64,000 nt of DNA, taken from NCBI GenBank assembly GCA_947591315.1, contig CANQDD010000003.1, positions 62,001-126,000 on the forward strand, in the 5' to 3' direction. The translations under genes and the position numbers were made by a program. The notes beneath the pieces are model-generated. The model did not search any database, was not told the origin of the DNA, and was given only the letters and a program-made list of their open reading frames with translations. Position 1 is the stretch's first letter, and every line of letters starts with the position of its first letter. The stretch comes from an uncultured Clostridia bacterium. Its GTDB lineage: Bacteria; Bacillota; Clostridia; UBA1381. Below are positions 51,483-59,465 of the stretch, in pieces.

Positions 51483-51500
51483 GTCAAATCATTCCTTTCT

Positions 51501-52001
51501 TTATATTATAATATTTTTTACATTTTCAATCCATTTTGAAATTTCTGCTTCCGGCGTTTCCAGATGCGCGCCGCCGGAGGAGTCAAATTGTATTTCCGCT
51601 TCACATACGAATTTTGCGCCTTTGCATAATTTCTTCATATCGCGGATAACATGACCGGGCCAACCGCCGTTTGTCATAAACGGAATAACCGTCTTGCTTG
51701 TCCAGTCATTACCGCTCAAATAAGTCAGAACCGCGGGCGCCGTTGTGTACCACCATGTCGGAGTTCCGACGGCAATATAATCGTAGTCGCCGATGTTATA
51801 CGGAAGTTGTTTTATTTCCGGCATAAAACCGCTGTCAACCTCGCGCTTACCCTGCTCTACAACGTCTTGATGACTTCCCTTATATTCCTCAACCGTTTCG
51901 ATTTCAGCCATATCCGCACCCGTTGCCTTTTGCAGCATTTGAGCAATTCTTTTTGTATTCCCGTTAGACCACGAATAATATACAATCAACATCTTTGCCA
52001 T
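51501..52001 (-). CDS. Flavodoxin
   Basis: A 166-residue cytosolic flavodoxin. The start is ATG at 52001, 9 bases after GGGAGG. The FMN phosphate loop SWSNGNTKR and GTPTWWYTT loop are present, together with a late FMTNGGWPG. It resembles the flavodoxin domains in the exported proteins at 39537 and 41714 but has no signal. First gene of its operon. Confidence 0.92.
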   Translation of the reverse strand: MAKMLIVYYSWSNGNTKRIAQMLQKATGADMAEIETVEEYKGSHQDVVEQGKREVDSGFMPEIKQLPYNIGDYDYIAVGTPTWWYTTAPAVLTYLSGNDWTSKTVIPFMTNGGWPGHVIRDMKKLCKGAKFVCEAEIQFDSSGGAHLETPEAEISKWIENVKNIII

Positions 52002-52077
52002 AAAAGTTCCTCCCATATTTTCTCGTTATTCCGTTATTCGGAATTACACATAAAACTCTTTTATAATTGATAACTCT

Positions 52078-52207
52078 ATTATAACGCAAAAGAGACCTCT
52101 TGAGAAGTCTCTTTTAGTTCATCAGTTATAACCAAAAGTTATAACTGCTTCGCAGTTGCAATCTGTCGCAAGCTCTGCTTTAAGCGAGCTTAGCAGAGCG
52201 TTGCTCC
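52078..52207 (-). promoter_or_regulatory. Control region of the flavodoxin operon (duplicated module, copy 2)
   Basis: Same order as at 49872-49996: a stem-loop block (GCTCTGC/GCAGAGC, AACTGC/GCAGTT), AGTTATAACT (52146-52137) and GGTTATAACT (52133-52124) separated by 3 bases, then -35 TTCTCA (52106-52101), 17 bases, TATAAT (52083-52078). The 17-base gap between palindrome and -35 is identical in both copies. A stem AAAAGAGAC/GTCTCTTTT overlaps the -35 here only and could end the lysR transcript. Confidence 0.7.
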
Positions 52208-52216
52208 GATTTAAAG

Positions 52217-53110
52217 CTACTCCTGTATAACCGTTTTCACCGCCGACAAAAACCGTTCGACGATTTCTGATGGCTTGGGCGAATACAGCACGCCGAACGG
52301 GATATTATATTCCCATTCCACCGGCACTACCTTCATCATCGGGTGAATACAGTCCCAATCGCGGATAACGACAAGCAGATCCTTATTCCGCTCGCAGGTG
52401 TTGAAAACGCCGACGTCGTAAAAATCGAAATCAATTACGTTTATCTGACTGTGATTTTGGAAAATATCGTCGCGCAAAGCGTCAATATATCTGCTCCAGT
52501 CGCGGTGGATAAGCATCAGATTTTCTCCGTACATATCACGCATCGTGAGCTTGTCCTTATTCGCGAGCGGGTGATTTATCGACATGGCGCAGCAGAGCGG
52601 CTCGCGGGCGATCTCAAAGCCCTCGCATTTTCGCAGATCGAGAAGCGTATCATCGAAAATACCCGTCACAATATCTATGTTCCGACCGAGATTTGCGAGG
52701 ATCTCTCTCGCGTTTTCGGGCGTGTTCTCGAATGGGATCAACTGAAAATGAATATCGGGACAATGCTCGTGTATCCTCGGCCATAAGTCCATCAAAATCT
52801 GCGCCGGAGTCATGGGCGATGTGCCGATTCGTATAACATTTTCGCTTTCGCTCATTGCCTGCCGCGCGCGCAAAACCGTTTCGCGCATATACTCTATTAT
52901 GTATTTCGAGTCCTTATAGAGCGAATTTCCCGCCGGAGTAAGCGTAAGTCCGCGGTGGGTGCGCTCAAACAACGGAGCGCCAAGCTCCGTTTCAAGCTGA
53001 TTAACCTGCTTGATAACAGCCGTGGACGTGATAAACATCTCCTCCGAAGCCTTGTTGAAGCTCCCCGCCTCGACTACCCGCACAAATGTTTCAAGCTGCG
53101 TAGTATTCAT
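52217..53110 (-). CDS. LysR-family regulator
   Basis: A 297-residue LysR regulator. The start is ATG at 53110 (10 bases after GGAGGT). The helix-turn-helix is residues 1-60 (LETFVRVVEAGSFNKASEEMFITSTAVIKQVNQLE); the effector domain follows from about 90. It heads the minus-strand island and its gene is directly upstream of the duplicated control region, so it most likely regulates the two redox operons; the inducer is unknown. Codons 14-23 are duplicated as a 30-base fragment at 56893. Confidence 0.93.
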   Translation of the reverse strand: MNTTQLETFVRVVEAGSFNKASEEMFITSTAVIKQVNQLETELGAPLFERTHRGLTLTPAGNSLYKDSKYIIEYMRETVLRARQAMSESENVIRIGTSPMTPAQILMDLWPRIHEHCPDIHFQLIPFENTPENAREILANLGRNIDIVTGIFDDTLLDLRKCEGFEIAREPLCCAMSINHPLANKDKLTMRDMYGENLMLIHRDWSRYIDALRDDIFQNHSQINVIDFDFYDVGVFNTCERNKDLLVVIRDWDCIHPMMKVVPVEWEYNIPFGVLYSPKPSEIVERFLSAVKTVIQE

Positions 53111-53146
53111 TTTTGCACCCACCTCCCAATTTTTTCGGCTATGTAT

Positions 53147-53177
53147 ATTATAGCAACACCTTCGGGCGGTAAGTCAA
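53147..53177 (-). promoter_or_regulatory. lysR promoter
   Basis: On the minus strand TTGACT (53177-53172), 19 bases, TATAAT (53152-53147) with TGC before it, an extended -10, about 37 bases from the start codon. Confidence 0.65.
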
Positions 53178-53505
53178 TAGGATTTGGGGAAAGTTTATAA
53201 AAAGTTTACAAATATATCGCCCTATCGTTTCGTCCCCGCGAAAGCGGCTGAGGGCTGCCCCGTCATGGTGTCCGTGCTGATTATACTTGCCGACAGGTAT
53301 TACTGCATATTTAGGCATGACCTCCTTAGGATATGATTTAGGATTTCACATTCTTTAGCAAGCAGTGTTCTTGTATATACAAAAACGTAAAAAAGAAAAT
53401 CCCGCTTTACGCGAGATTTCCGTTTTATAAAGGGGAAGGGAAAAGATATAGGTATTTACCGTAATACTCGTCATGAATATTTGAGGGATCCGGCGAAGCC
53501 TTGAC
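53178..53505. other. Gap between lysR and the Z1 gene; possible remnants
   Basis: On the minus strand an AGGAGGTC and ATG (near 53318) open a frame of about 57 codons (MPKYAVIPVGKYNQHG, then RFRGDETIGRY) that runs through the lysR -35. I do not recognise it and it may be a gene start cut by rearrangement. 53356-53424 is the second copy of the repeat at 31511, with a terminator-like stem. A 10-base stem AATATTTGAG/CTCAAATATT overlaps the Z1 stop codon. Confidence 0.5.
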
Positions 53506-56500
53506 TCAAATATTTGTTTCTATATCCCGATACGCTTTCGGCATATCACTAAGCGAATCGGTATACATATTTGAGTACAAATCGTTATACGCGCCGCGGC
53601 AGTCGGGACGTTCCTTTTCTTCAAGAATAAGACATCCGCTGTAGCCGCCGTCATACGGGAAATTTTCAACCTTTCGTATGGTGCGGATATATTTTATTAC
53701 GCTGTCGTCGCGTATCATATCCTTTGAATAGCACAGCGCAAAATATTCGGCAAGTGTTTCCTTTACTGCTCTTTGCTTCATAAAATCCCGGTTCTTGTAA
53801 ATCCACCTTCCGCTTTCGGTCATAACATCGGCATAATGCAGCGCGTGGAACATTTCATGCGATAATACGTTTTCAAACATAGCCGCCGCTGTTACCGAAT
53901 GATTTTCACACACATTTAAGATTGTGTTATAGTATAATTGTATTTCGCATTTGCCCGCGCCGGTTATTGTAAAGCAGCCGAAGGTTTCGAGGTTAAAGCT
54001 GACTAAATCCTCCGCTTCGTCAATCAATCGCTGCAGCTTGTCCTTGTATACCGCCTTATTTATTTTGCTGATTTCGTTAATAGCCGCCTCTCTGGTTATG
54101 TCCGTGATATGTATATCCTTTAAATCCGAGAAATAAGCGAGTATTTTATCGCGCCGCAGCATAGAGATTTCCTGCTCAGTCAGTATCTTTTCCGCTTCCG
54201 CGTAAATTTTTTCCAGCCGGCGTTCCGTGTCCTCTTTTGAGCCAATGAAGCCCTCGTCCATTATAACAACGGCACACTCTATCTTTTTCCGCTTTTCCCC
54301 GCTTTCAGGAATATTGTCAATGCGGAACAAGCTGTCGTAATATTCGCGCACATTCTGAACGCCGTCGTTTAATTTCGCGATGAGTTCCGCATCGATGCCC
54401 GCGTTATCCACAACCGGAAAGCTTTCTATTTCAATCGCGGACGCGCTCAGGCTGAAAATGTTTTCCCCGACGCCCGTTCTTTGACTTTCGTCAGCGTAAA
54501 TTCCTACGTTCATGTCTACGGGAGTGTAGTACACGGGCCACCAGAATTTCGCGCCCCATTCGGGATGAGTTTGCTCCGTCAGCACCAGAACCGGCATTTT
54601 CTGACGCAGTATTTTCGCCAGCGCGCCCTCGTTTTTACCGTCGTCAGGACTGTCCTGATACGCCGTTCCGTTACGCTTCATTTTGCTCAGTTTTCTGTTC
54701 GTTCTTACAATCAGCGCAACTCTGTCACCGCTCTTTTCAAGACGGTCAGACATTGAGAACCAGAAAATAGGGTCTAAATCCCTGAATTCATTGCATACTC
54801 CGTCGTCCTTCGGCATGATCACGGAATACGCCTGCTTTATCAATTCATTGGCTGTCTCCGAATCGACAACAACATATTTCCCGTCGGTTGAACTGCCATT
54901 TTCGTATACGGCGTTTGCTCCGGTCAAAATGGCGTTTAACGATTCCAATTCGCGCAATATCTCATCATGCGTCGTATTAGCCAGCTTTTTGTTAATATCA
55001 AATCCAACCGGCAGATATCGTTTTTCCGGCAATATGCTGTTGATTTTGGACGCGAGCACCTTCTGCGGCGAGCAGGATTTAATTTTACCGCCCGCCTCAA
55101 GATATATAACCTCGCCGCTGCTGTCGCTTTTCTGCATACGCGCTCTTAAAATGTTGTCTCGTATAGTGATTTCCTTCATGTCACTGAACAGGCGGTATGT
55201 AGTGTAAAAACGTGTTACCGACAGAAGCTCAGGCGCTCTGTAACCGAACATTCTGCAATGCTGCATAACCGTGTCCTGCTGCATTGTGACGGGGTCGCGT
55301 CCGTAGAAGAAGCTTATTATATTCGGAATAGTTATGCCTCTGTCCAGAACCTGACCGCCGACAAAAATTGTTATTGACGTTTCAAGCTTTAATTCGCCGG
55401 TGTTGCCGTTTAAAAGCGTCATTATGTCGTTATCGCTGTTGATTTCCTTAATGTCTATTTCGGTTATAAGTCCTTCAAGCTCTCCGTCTGAATTTACAGA
55501 TGCTATTCTGTTTATTACCGCGTCAAGCGGCGGCAGAGCAAGAACGCCGTATGCCGAGACGGATTGCGCCAGGTTATTGTATGACTGTTCTGCAAAGAAT
55601 CGGAAATCGGAATCGGATATATTTTCCTCAAGAACCGCCGTGACCTCATTTATCGCGCCCTCAATAAGCTCGCGCTCCTTTTTGTGTAGATTTTTCTGAA
55701 TTGCCGCATGGAGCACAGCGGACACATAATAATCCTCGTTGCCGGGATTAAGCTGTATTATCGCCGCTCCCACAAGCATATCAAAAAGCCAGCTTCGCAT
55801 TGATGGCAGTACAAATGTGGATTTTTTGCTTTGACCGCGCAGAAAGTTTTCTATTTTGACCGTCCGCTTGTCCGAGATTACATTCCTCTTGCCGCTGTTT
55901 TTACGCGAGCCGTTTAGAATACTCATTTCCTCCTGCTCGACAATGTACGGCAGATATTTCGCTTTTTTGTTATGCACAGCCGTTTCATCGTCCGAGTCTA
56001 TAAAATAGTACTGGCCGCCGATATAGCCTTTGCCTGTCGGCAGAACGACTGTCCTGTTCGGCTTGATAGGCATTATATTGTTGTCGGAAAACGACTCAGG
56101 CTGAAGATACAGCGCGTACGGCGTCGCCGTGACCTGCATGAGCGCATGTTCAATATTACTGTGAAGCTGTTTTCGCATAGTGTTGATCGCGCCCGATATA
56201 CGCCGCAGTGAAATGTCGTCGCGCTGCTTTATTTTCTCGTAGCCGATAGAGGTAATATCTGCCTCGTCATCGACGATGAGAATACGCTTATACACATTCT
56301 GCGCTATAAGCTCGCGTATAAACATATTCATTCTGTCAACATTGTCGGCTTGCTTTTTTACGACTATAATTCTTTTTTTGCCGGGGTATCGCTTGAGGAA
56401 TTTCCCGACAATCGCTTCTTTTTCAGACATTGTTTCAGTGCCGCTGAAGTCAATATCGAGAATATCCTGCGCCATAACGTCGCCGACGGTAGCGTTGCCG

Positions 56501-56814
56501 CTGCGGAATCCGCTGAACTCTGAAATCATACGGCTGACTGTCTGACTGACAAGAGCCTTACTGCATTTCGTAAGTATAATTGTCATATCAAAATCATTGT
56601 CGAAACAAAGCGACATAAGACCGATAAACGCTCTTGTTTTGCCGGACTGAATACTTCCCAGAAGCATAATAGGGGAGTATATCTCGTTGTTGATGTTGTC
56701 AAGACAAAGCTGCCCCGCCTGCTCTATGCAGCGCTTAAGCTCGCTTGAATATTTTTCGTTTCCCTCCGCGCTGTCGCCGGTTATCTGCGTATAAAATCTG
56801 CCGTTAGTAATCAT
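53506..56814 (-). CDS. Z1-domain ATPase fused to an HExxH metallopeptidase
   Basis: A 1102-residue single gene. The N-terminal superfamily 2-like Z1 ATPase region (about 1-600) has GSIQSGKT (53-60, Walker A), LIVDDEAD (179-186, Walker B) and VTATPY (228-233, motif III). GGQVLDRGITIP (486-497) and QHCRMFGYR (518-526, motif VI) complete it. The middle 600-900 is unassigned with a beta region. The C-terminal 930-1060 has HEMFHALH (His986, Glu987, His990) and a downstream Glu1023 in LAEYFALCY, the pattern of gluzincin metallopeptidases. Z1 proteins occur in restriction-type defence loci, usually with methylase and ATPase partners; none is near. Its separate position, island-like flanks and repeats suggest horizontal gain. 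ATP-driven recognition coupled to proteolysis is inferred. Confidence 0.8.
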   Translation of the reverse strand: MITNGRFYTQITGDSAEGNEKYSSELKRCIEQAGQLCLDNINNEIYSPIMLLGSIQSGKTRAFIGLMSLCFDNDFDMTIILTKCSKALVSQTVSRMISEFSGFRSGNATVGDVMAQDILDIDFSGTETMSEKEAIVGKFLKRYPGKKRIIVVKKQADNVDRMNMFIRELIAQNVYKRILIVDDEADITSIGYEKIKQRDDISLRRISGAINTMRKQLHSNIEHALMQVTATPYALYLQPESFSDNNIMPIKPNRTVVLPTGKGYIGGQYYFIDSDDETAVHNKKAKYLPYIVEQEEMSILNGSRKNSGKRNVISDKRTVKIENFLRGQSKKSTFVLPSMRSWLFDMLVGAAIIQLNPGNEDYYVSAVLHAAIQKNLHKKERELIEGAINEVTAVLEENISDSDFRFFAEQSYNNLAQSVSAYGVLALPPLDAVINRIASVNSDGELEGLITEIDIKEINSDNDIMTLLNGNTGELKLETSITIFVGGQVLDRGITIPNIISFFYGRDPVTMQQDTVMQHCRMFGYRAPELLSVTRFYTTYRLFSDMKEITIRDNILRARMQKSDSSGEVIYLEAGGKIKSCSPQKVLASKINSILPEKRYLPVGFDINKKLANTTHDEILRELESLNAILTGANAVYENGSSTDGKYVVVDSETANELIKQAYSVIMPKDDGVCNEFRDLDPIFWFSMSDRLEKSGDRVALIVRTNRKLSKMKRNGTAYQDSPDDGKNEGALAKILRQKMPVLVLTEQTHPEWGAKFWWPVYYTPVDMNVGIYADESQRTGVGENIFSLSASAIEIESFPVVDNAGIDAELIAKLNDGVQNVREYYDSLFRIDNIPESGEKRKKIECAVVIMDEGFIGSKEDTERRLEKIYAEAEKILTEQEISMLRRDKILAYFSDLKDIHITDITREAAINEISKINKAVYKDKLQRLIDEAEDLVSFNLETFGCFTITGAGKCEIQLYYNTILNVCENHSVTAAAMFENVLSHEMFHALHYADVMTESGRWIYKNRDFMKQRAVKETLAEYFALCYSKDMIRDDSVIKYIRTIRKVENFPYDGGYSGCLILEEKERPDCRGAYNDLYSNMYTDSLSDMPKAYRDIETNI

Positions 56815-56892
56815 TTTTTATCCTCCGATTAGCGTAATTCAATGCTCACAGGCGCCAAAGGCTTGCCTTTGATACCGTTATGTTTCAATGTT

Positions 56893-56922
56893 CTCCGAAG
56901 CCTTGTTGAAGCTCCCCGCCTC
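56893..56922 (+). repeat. 30-base exact duplicate of lysR coding sequence
   Basis: CTCCGAAGCCTTGTTGAAGC followed by TCCCCGCCTC is identical to 53042-53071 inside lysR and in the same orientation. It lies just upstream of the Z1 gene start. The two copies bracket the Z1 gene at a distance of 3.85 kb. Confidence 0.85.
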
Positions 56923-56934
56923 AAAAGCAAGAAA

Positions 56935-56960
56935 CGGCTCATCGTTTGATGAGCCGCAAA
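56935..56960 (-). terminator. Terminator of the small AUA-start gene
   Basis: CGGCTCATC, loop of 4 bases, GATGAGCCG, 26 bases beyond the minus-strand stop at 56986; followed by TTTCTT in the minus direction. Confidence 0.72.
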
Positions 56961-56985
56961 ATTCATTTTGTTAGGCTGCGGAAAA

Positions 56986-57204
56986 TTACACAAGCTTACC
57001 CAAAGGCCCGAGGATACTCATCATTTTATCCTTCATTTCAACAAGCTCCTTCGCCTTTGCTTTAAGGTCGTCGAGCTTACCCTCCGCGTGAAGCTGCTCA
57101 ATCTCCTTTTCCACCGACTCCAGAAGCGGATTAAAGTCCGAGCCGGCTTTTGCCGCTTCCTTGGATTTCTTTATGAAGTTCTTAACTCCGTCAAAAAATG
57201 CTAT
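56986..57204 (-). CDS. Small helical protein with apparent AUA start
   Basis: A 72-codon frame: (M)AFFDGVKNFIKKSKEAAK, then NPLLESVEKEIEQLHAEGKL and a closing MSILGPLGKLV. It has a promoter (57263-57235), an AAGGAAGG ribosome binding site 8 bases before the codon at 57204-57202, and a terminator, so it looks genuine. But that codon is ATA, and no in-frame ATG, GTG or TTG lies near. Either AUA initiates, or a start codon was mutated or misread. Amphipathic helical, no signal; function unknown. Confidence 0.58.
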   Translation of the reverse strand: MAFFDGVKNFIKKSKEAAKAGSDFNPLLESVEKEIEQLHAEGKLDDLKAKAKELVEMKDKMMSILGPLGKLV

Positions 57205-57234
57205 TTTTGTTTCCTTCCTTGTTTTTATTGACTT

Positions 57235-57263
57235 ATTTTATCACATACGGTTCAAAAAATCAA
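57235..57263 (-). promoter_or_regulatory. Promoter of the small AUA-start gene
   Basis: On the minus strand TTGATT (57263-57258), 17 bases, TAAAAT (57240-57235). It is back to back with the plus-strand promoter at 57270-57298. Confidence 0.7.
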
Positions 57264-57269
57264 TATATC

Positions 57270-57298
57270 TTGAAATTTTTCGGAATATGTGATATACT
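57270..57298 (+). promoter_or_regulatory. Promoter of the membrane protein-sigma factor operon
   Basis: TTGAAA, 17 bases, TATACT, 47 bases before ATG 57345. Confidence 0.7.
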
Positions 57299-57344
57299 GC
57301 ATATATCTGTTATATTTCGCGGAATACGGAGGGAGGATTGTTTT

Positions 57345-58007
57345 ATGGCTGAAAAATACGGCACCGTACCGCCGCGGTTTACGCGCGCGTGGTGGGAGTA
57401 TTTCTGGGAATATTACAAGTGGCATGTTATAATTACCGCGGCGGCGATACTCATAACGGTCGTTACTATCGTTCAGTGCGCGACGCGCAAGGAATATGAT
57501 TTTATAGTCGTGTACGGCGGCTATATGCACCTCGATGAAACAAGCGAAAGCGTACTCGACGAAACGGCGCAGAATTACGCGGTTGACGCGGACGGTAGCG
57601 GCGAAACGCTTACGCACATCGTACCGCTTGAATTTACGAATATTGACGGCAATGAGGATTACGATATGGCAATCCAGCAGAAGCTGGATATTACGTTCAT
57701 GGACGATTGCACGTTTATCTATCTGATGGACGAGACGCTTGCGCAGCGGTACGCCGAACGCAAGGATACGATGGTGGCGTTTGAGAATATAGAGGAAATC
57801 GTTGACACGTCGGGCGCGGAGGTACTGCGCCACGCTCCCGAGAACACCGGCTTCGCGGTAAGTCTGAAGGATAGCACGTATCTTAAGGAAAAGGGTATAA
57901 AGTGCGATAAGCTGTACCTGCTTGTGCGCCGTAACATGCGCGGCGGTGAGAAAAACGACAAGGCGTATGACGCAGCCGTGAACATGGCGCGGGAGCTTAT
58001 ACGGTAA
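57345..58007 (+). CDS. Single-span membrane protein preceding sigma factor
   Basis: A 220-residue protein. The start is ATG 57345 (RBS GGAGGGAGGA); the frame extends upstream without RBS. A Trp/Tyr-rich juxtamembrane stretch (TRAWWEYFWEYYKWHV) is followed by one transmembrane helix (about 27-46) and an extracytoplasmic domain of 170 residues that I do not recognise. It lies 27 bases before a SigB-type sigma factor gene. No RsbV/RsbW genes are near, so it could be the sigma factor's own membrane regulator, but this rests on position alone. Confidence 0.7.
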   Translation: MAEKYGTVPPRFTRAWWEYFWEYYKWHVIITAAAILITVVTIVQCATRKEYDFIVVYGGYMHLDETSESVLDETAQNYAVDADGSGETLTHIVPLEFTNIDGNEDYDMAIQQKLDITFMDDCTFIYLMDETLAQRYAERKDTMVAFENIEEIVDTSGAEVLRHAPENTGFAVSLKDSTYLKEKGIKCDKLYLLVRRNMRGGEKNDKAYDAAVNMARELIR

Positions 58008-58034
58008 AGCTATACCGAATGGGAGGGAAGAACC

Positions 58035-58772
58035 GTGGCTTTGGTTAAACCCGAGATAGTAACAAGTGAATACGAGCTGTTTTCGCGCTACAGACGGACG
58101 CACGATTCCAAGCTGCGCGACTCCCTCGTGGAGTCATACATATACATCGCAGAAATACTGTCGCGCAAATTCATAAACCGCGGCGTGGAATATGACGACA
58201 TATATCAGGTGGCGTGCCTCGGTATTCTGTACGCGGTGGAGCGGTTCGATCCCGACAGGGGCGTAAAATTCGCAACGTTCGCCACTCCCACGGTACTCGG
58301 TGAAATACGGCGTTATTTCCGCGACAAGGGCAATTTTATACGCATACCGCGGAAGCTCTACGAGGTGTTCTACAAGGCGGAAAAGATACGCCGCCTGTCG
58401 TCCGACATATCGCTCGCGGAAATCGCGAGAATACTGAATATACCGGAGCGTACGCTCGAATCGCTCTACGAGGCGGGGGATATGTCGTTTATAAAGTCGC
58501 TTGAATACGAGGCTTACGCCGACGGCGAGGCGGCGCTGTCAAGCGTCGTCGGAATTGACGACAAGCATTATCTTATGATAGAAAACCGCGATTTTATACG
58601 GTCGTGCATGGACAGGCTTGCAGAGGACGAAAAACAGTTCGTAAAGCTGCGCTACTACGAGGAAAAGAGCCAGAAGGAGATTGCGGATATTACCGGCGTG
58701 TCGCAGATGCAGATAAGCCGGCTTGAAAAGAAGGTACTGAAAAAGATAAGGAATATGTACTTCCGCGACTGA
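58035..58772 (+). CDS. SigB/SigF-type RNA polymerase sigma factor
   Basis: A 245-residue group 3 sigma factor. Region 2 (about 30-105) has DDIYQVACLGILYAVERFDP and FATFATPTVLGEIRRYFRDKG; region 3 follows; region 4 (about 185-243) has QKEIADITGVSQMQISRLEKKVLKKI. The start is GTG 58035 behind GGGAGG. Such factors drive general stress or sporulation-like regulons; anti-sigma and anti-anti-sigma genes are missing here. No recognised SigB-type promoter was found in the window. Confidence 0.93.
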   Translation: MALVKPEIVTSEYELFSRYRRTHDSKLRDSLVESYIYIAEILSRKFINRGVEYDDIYQVACLGILYAVERFDPDRGVKFATFATPTVLGEIRRYFRDKGNFIRIPRKLYEVFYKAEKIRRLSSDISLAEIARILNIPERTLESLYEAGDMSFIKSLEYEAYADGEAALSSVVGIDDKHYLMIENRDFIRSCMDRLAEDEKQFVKLRYYEEKSQKEIADITGVSQMQISRLEKKVLKKIRNMYFRD

Positions 58773-58786
58773 GAAAGGAGAAAATA

Positions 58787-59452
58787 ATGCTCAAAGAGGA
58801 AAAGAAGGAATTTATTGAATTTATGATGAAATCGGACGTGCTGCGGTTCGGCGATTTTGTCACAAAGAGCGGCAGAAACACGCCGTACTTCGTAAACACC
58901 GGCAATTTCAAAACCGGCGGACAAATCGCGACGCTCGGCAAATTTTACGCGTCGCTCATCAAGGGAAGCTGCGGCGACGCGTTCGACGCGATGTTCGGTC
59001 CGGCGTACAAGGGTATTCCGCTCGCTACGGCTGCTGCGTCGGCGCTCTACAACGAGTACGCGATAGACAAGCCGTACTTCTTCAACCGTAAGGAGGAGAA
59101 GGATCACGGCGAGGGCGGCTCGCTCGTCGGCTACAAGCCGAAGGACGGCGACAGAGTTATAATCATCGAGGACGTTATCACGGCGGGTACTGCTGTACGC
59201 GAGACGATGCCGATTTTGAAGGGCGCGGCTGACGTTACGGTAAACGACATGTTTATCTCGGTAAACCGCTGCGAGGTCGGACAAAACCCCGAAAAAACCA
59301 CCGTTATGGAGATAATGGAGGACTTCGGCATCAATATCCACGCAATCATCACCGTTAAGGACATATATGAATATTTAAAAGAAAACGGCAGCTACTCTGA
59401 TATGCTCCCGAAAATGGAGGCGTATATGGCGAAGTACTGCGTATTCGATTAA
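58787..59452 (+). CDS. pyrE: Orotate phosphoribosyltransferase
   Basis: A 221-residue OPRTase that makes OMP from orotate and PRPP in pyrimidine synthesis. The PRPP motif is VIIIEDVITAGTA (about 122-134) and the flexible loop with NRKEEKDHGEGG (about 98-109) precedes it. It lies 14 bases after the sigma factor gene with RBS AAAGGAG, so it is co-transcribed with the membrane protein and the sigma factor, an odd pairing. Confidence 0.95.
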   Translation: MLKEEKKEFIEFMMKSDVLRFGDFVTKSGRNTPYFVNTGNFKTGGQIATLGKFYASLIKGSCGDAFDAMFGPAYKGIPLATAAASALYNEYAIDKPYFFNRKEEKDHGEGGSLVGYKPKDGDRVIIIEDVITAGTAVRETMPILKGAADVTVNDMFISVNRCEVGQNPEKTTVMEIMEDFGINIHAIITVKDIYEYLKENGSYSDMLPKMEAYMAKYCVFD

Positions 59453-59465
59453 AGAAGGTGTAAAT

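Noticed and set aside
53200-57000. Restriction-modification locus around the Z1 protein
   Set aside because: No methylase, PLD or MORC-type ATPase gene lies nearby; the Z1 gene stands alone.
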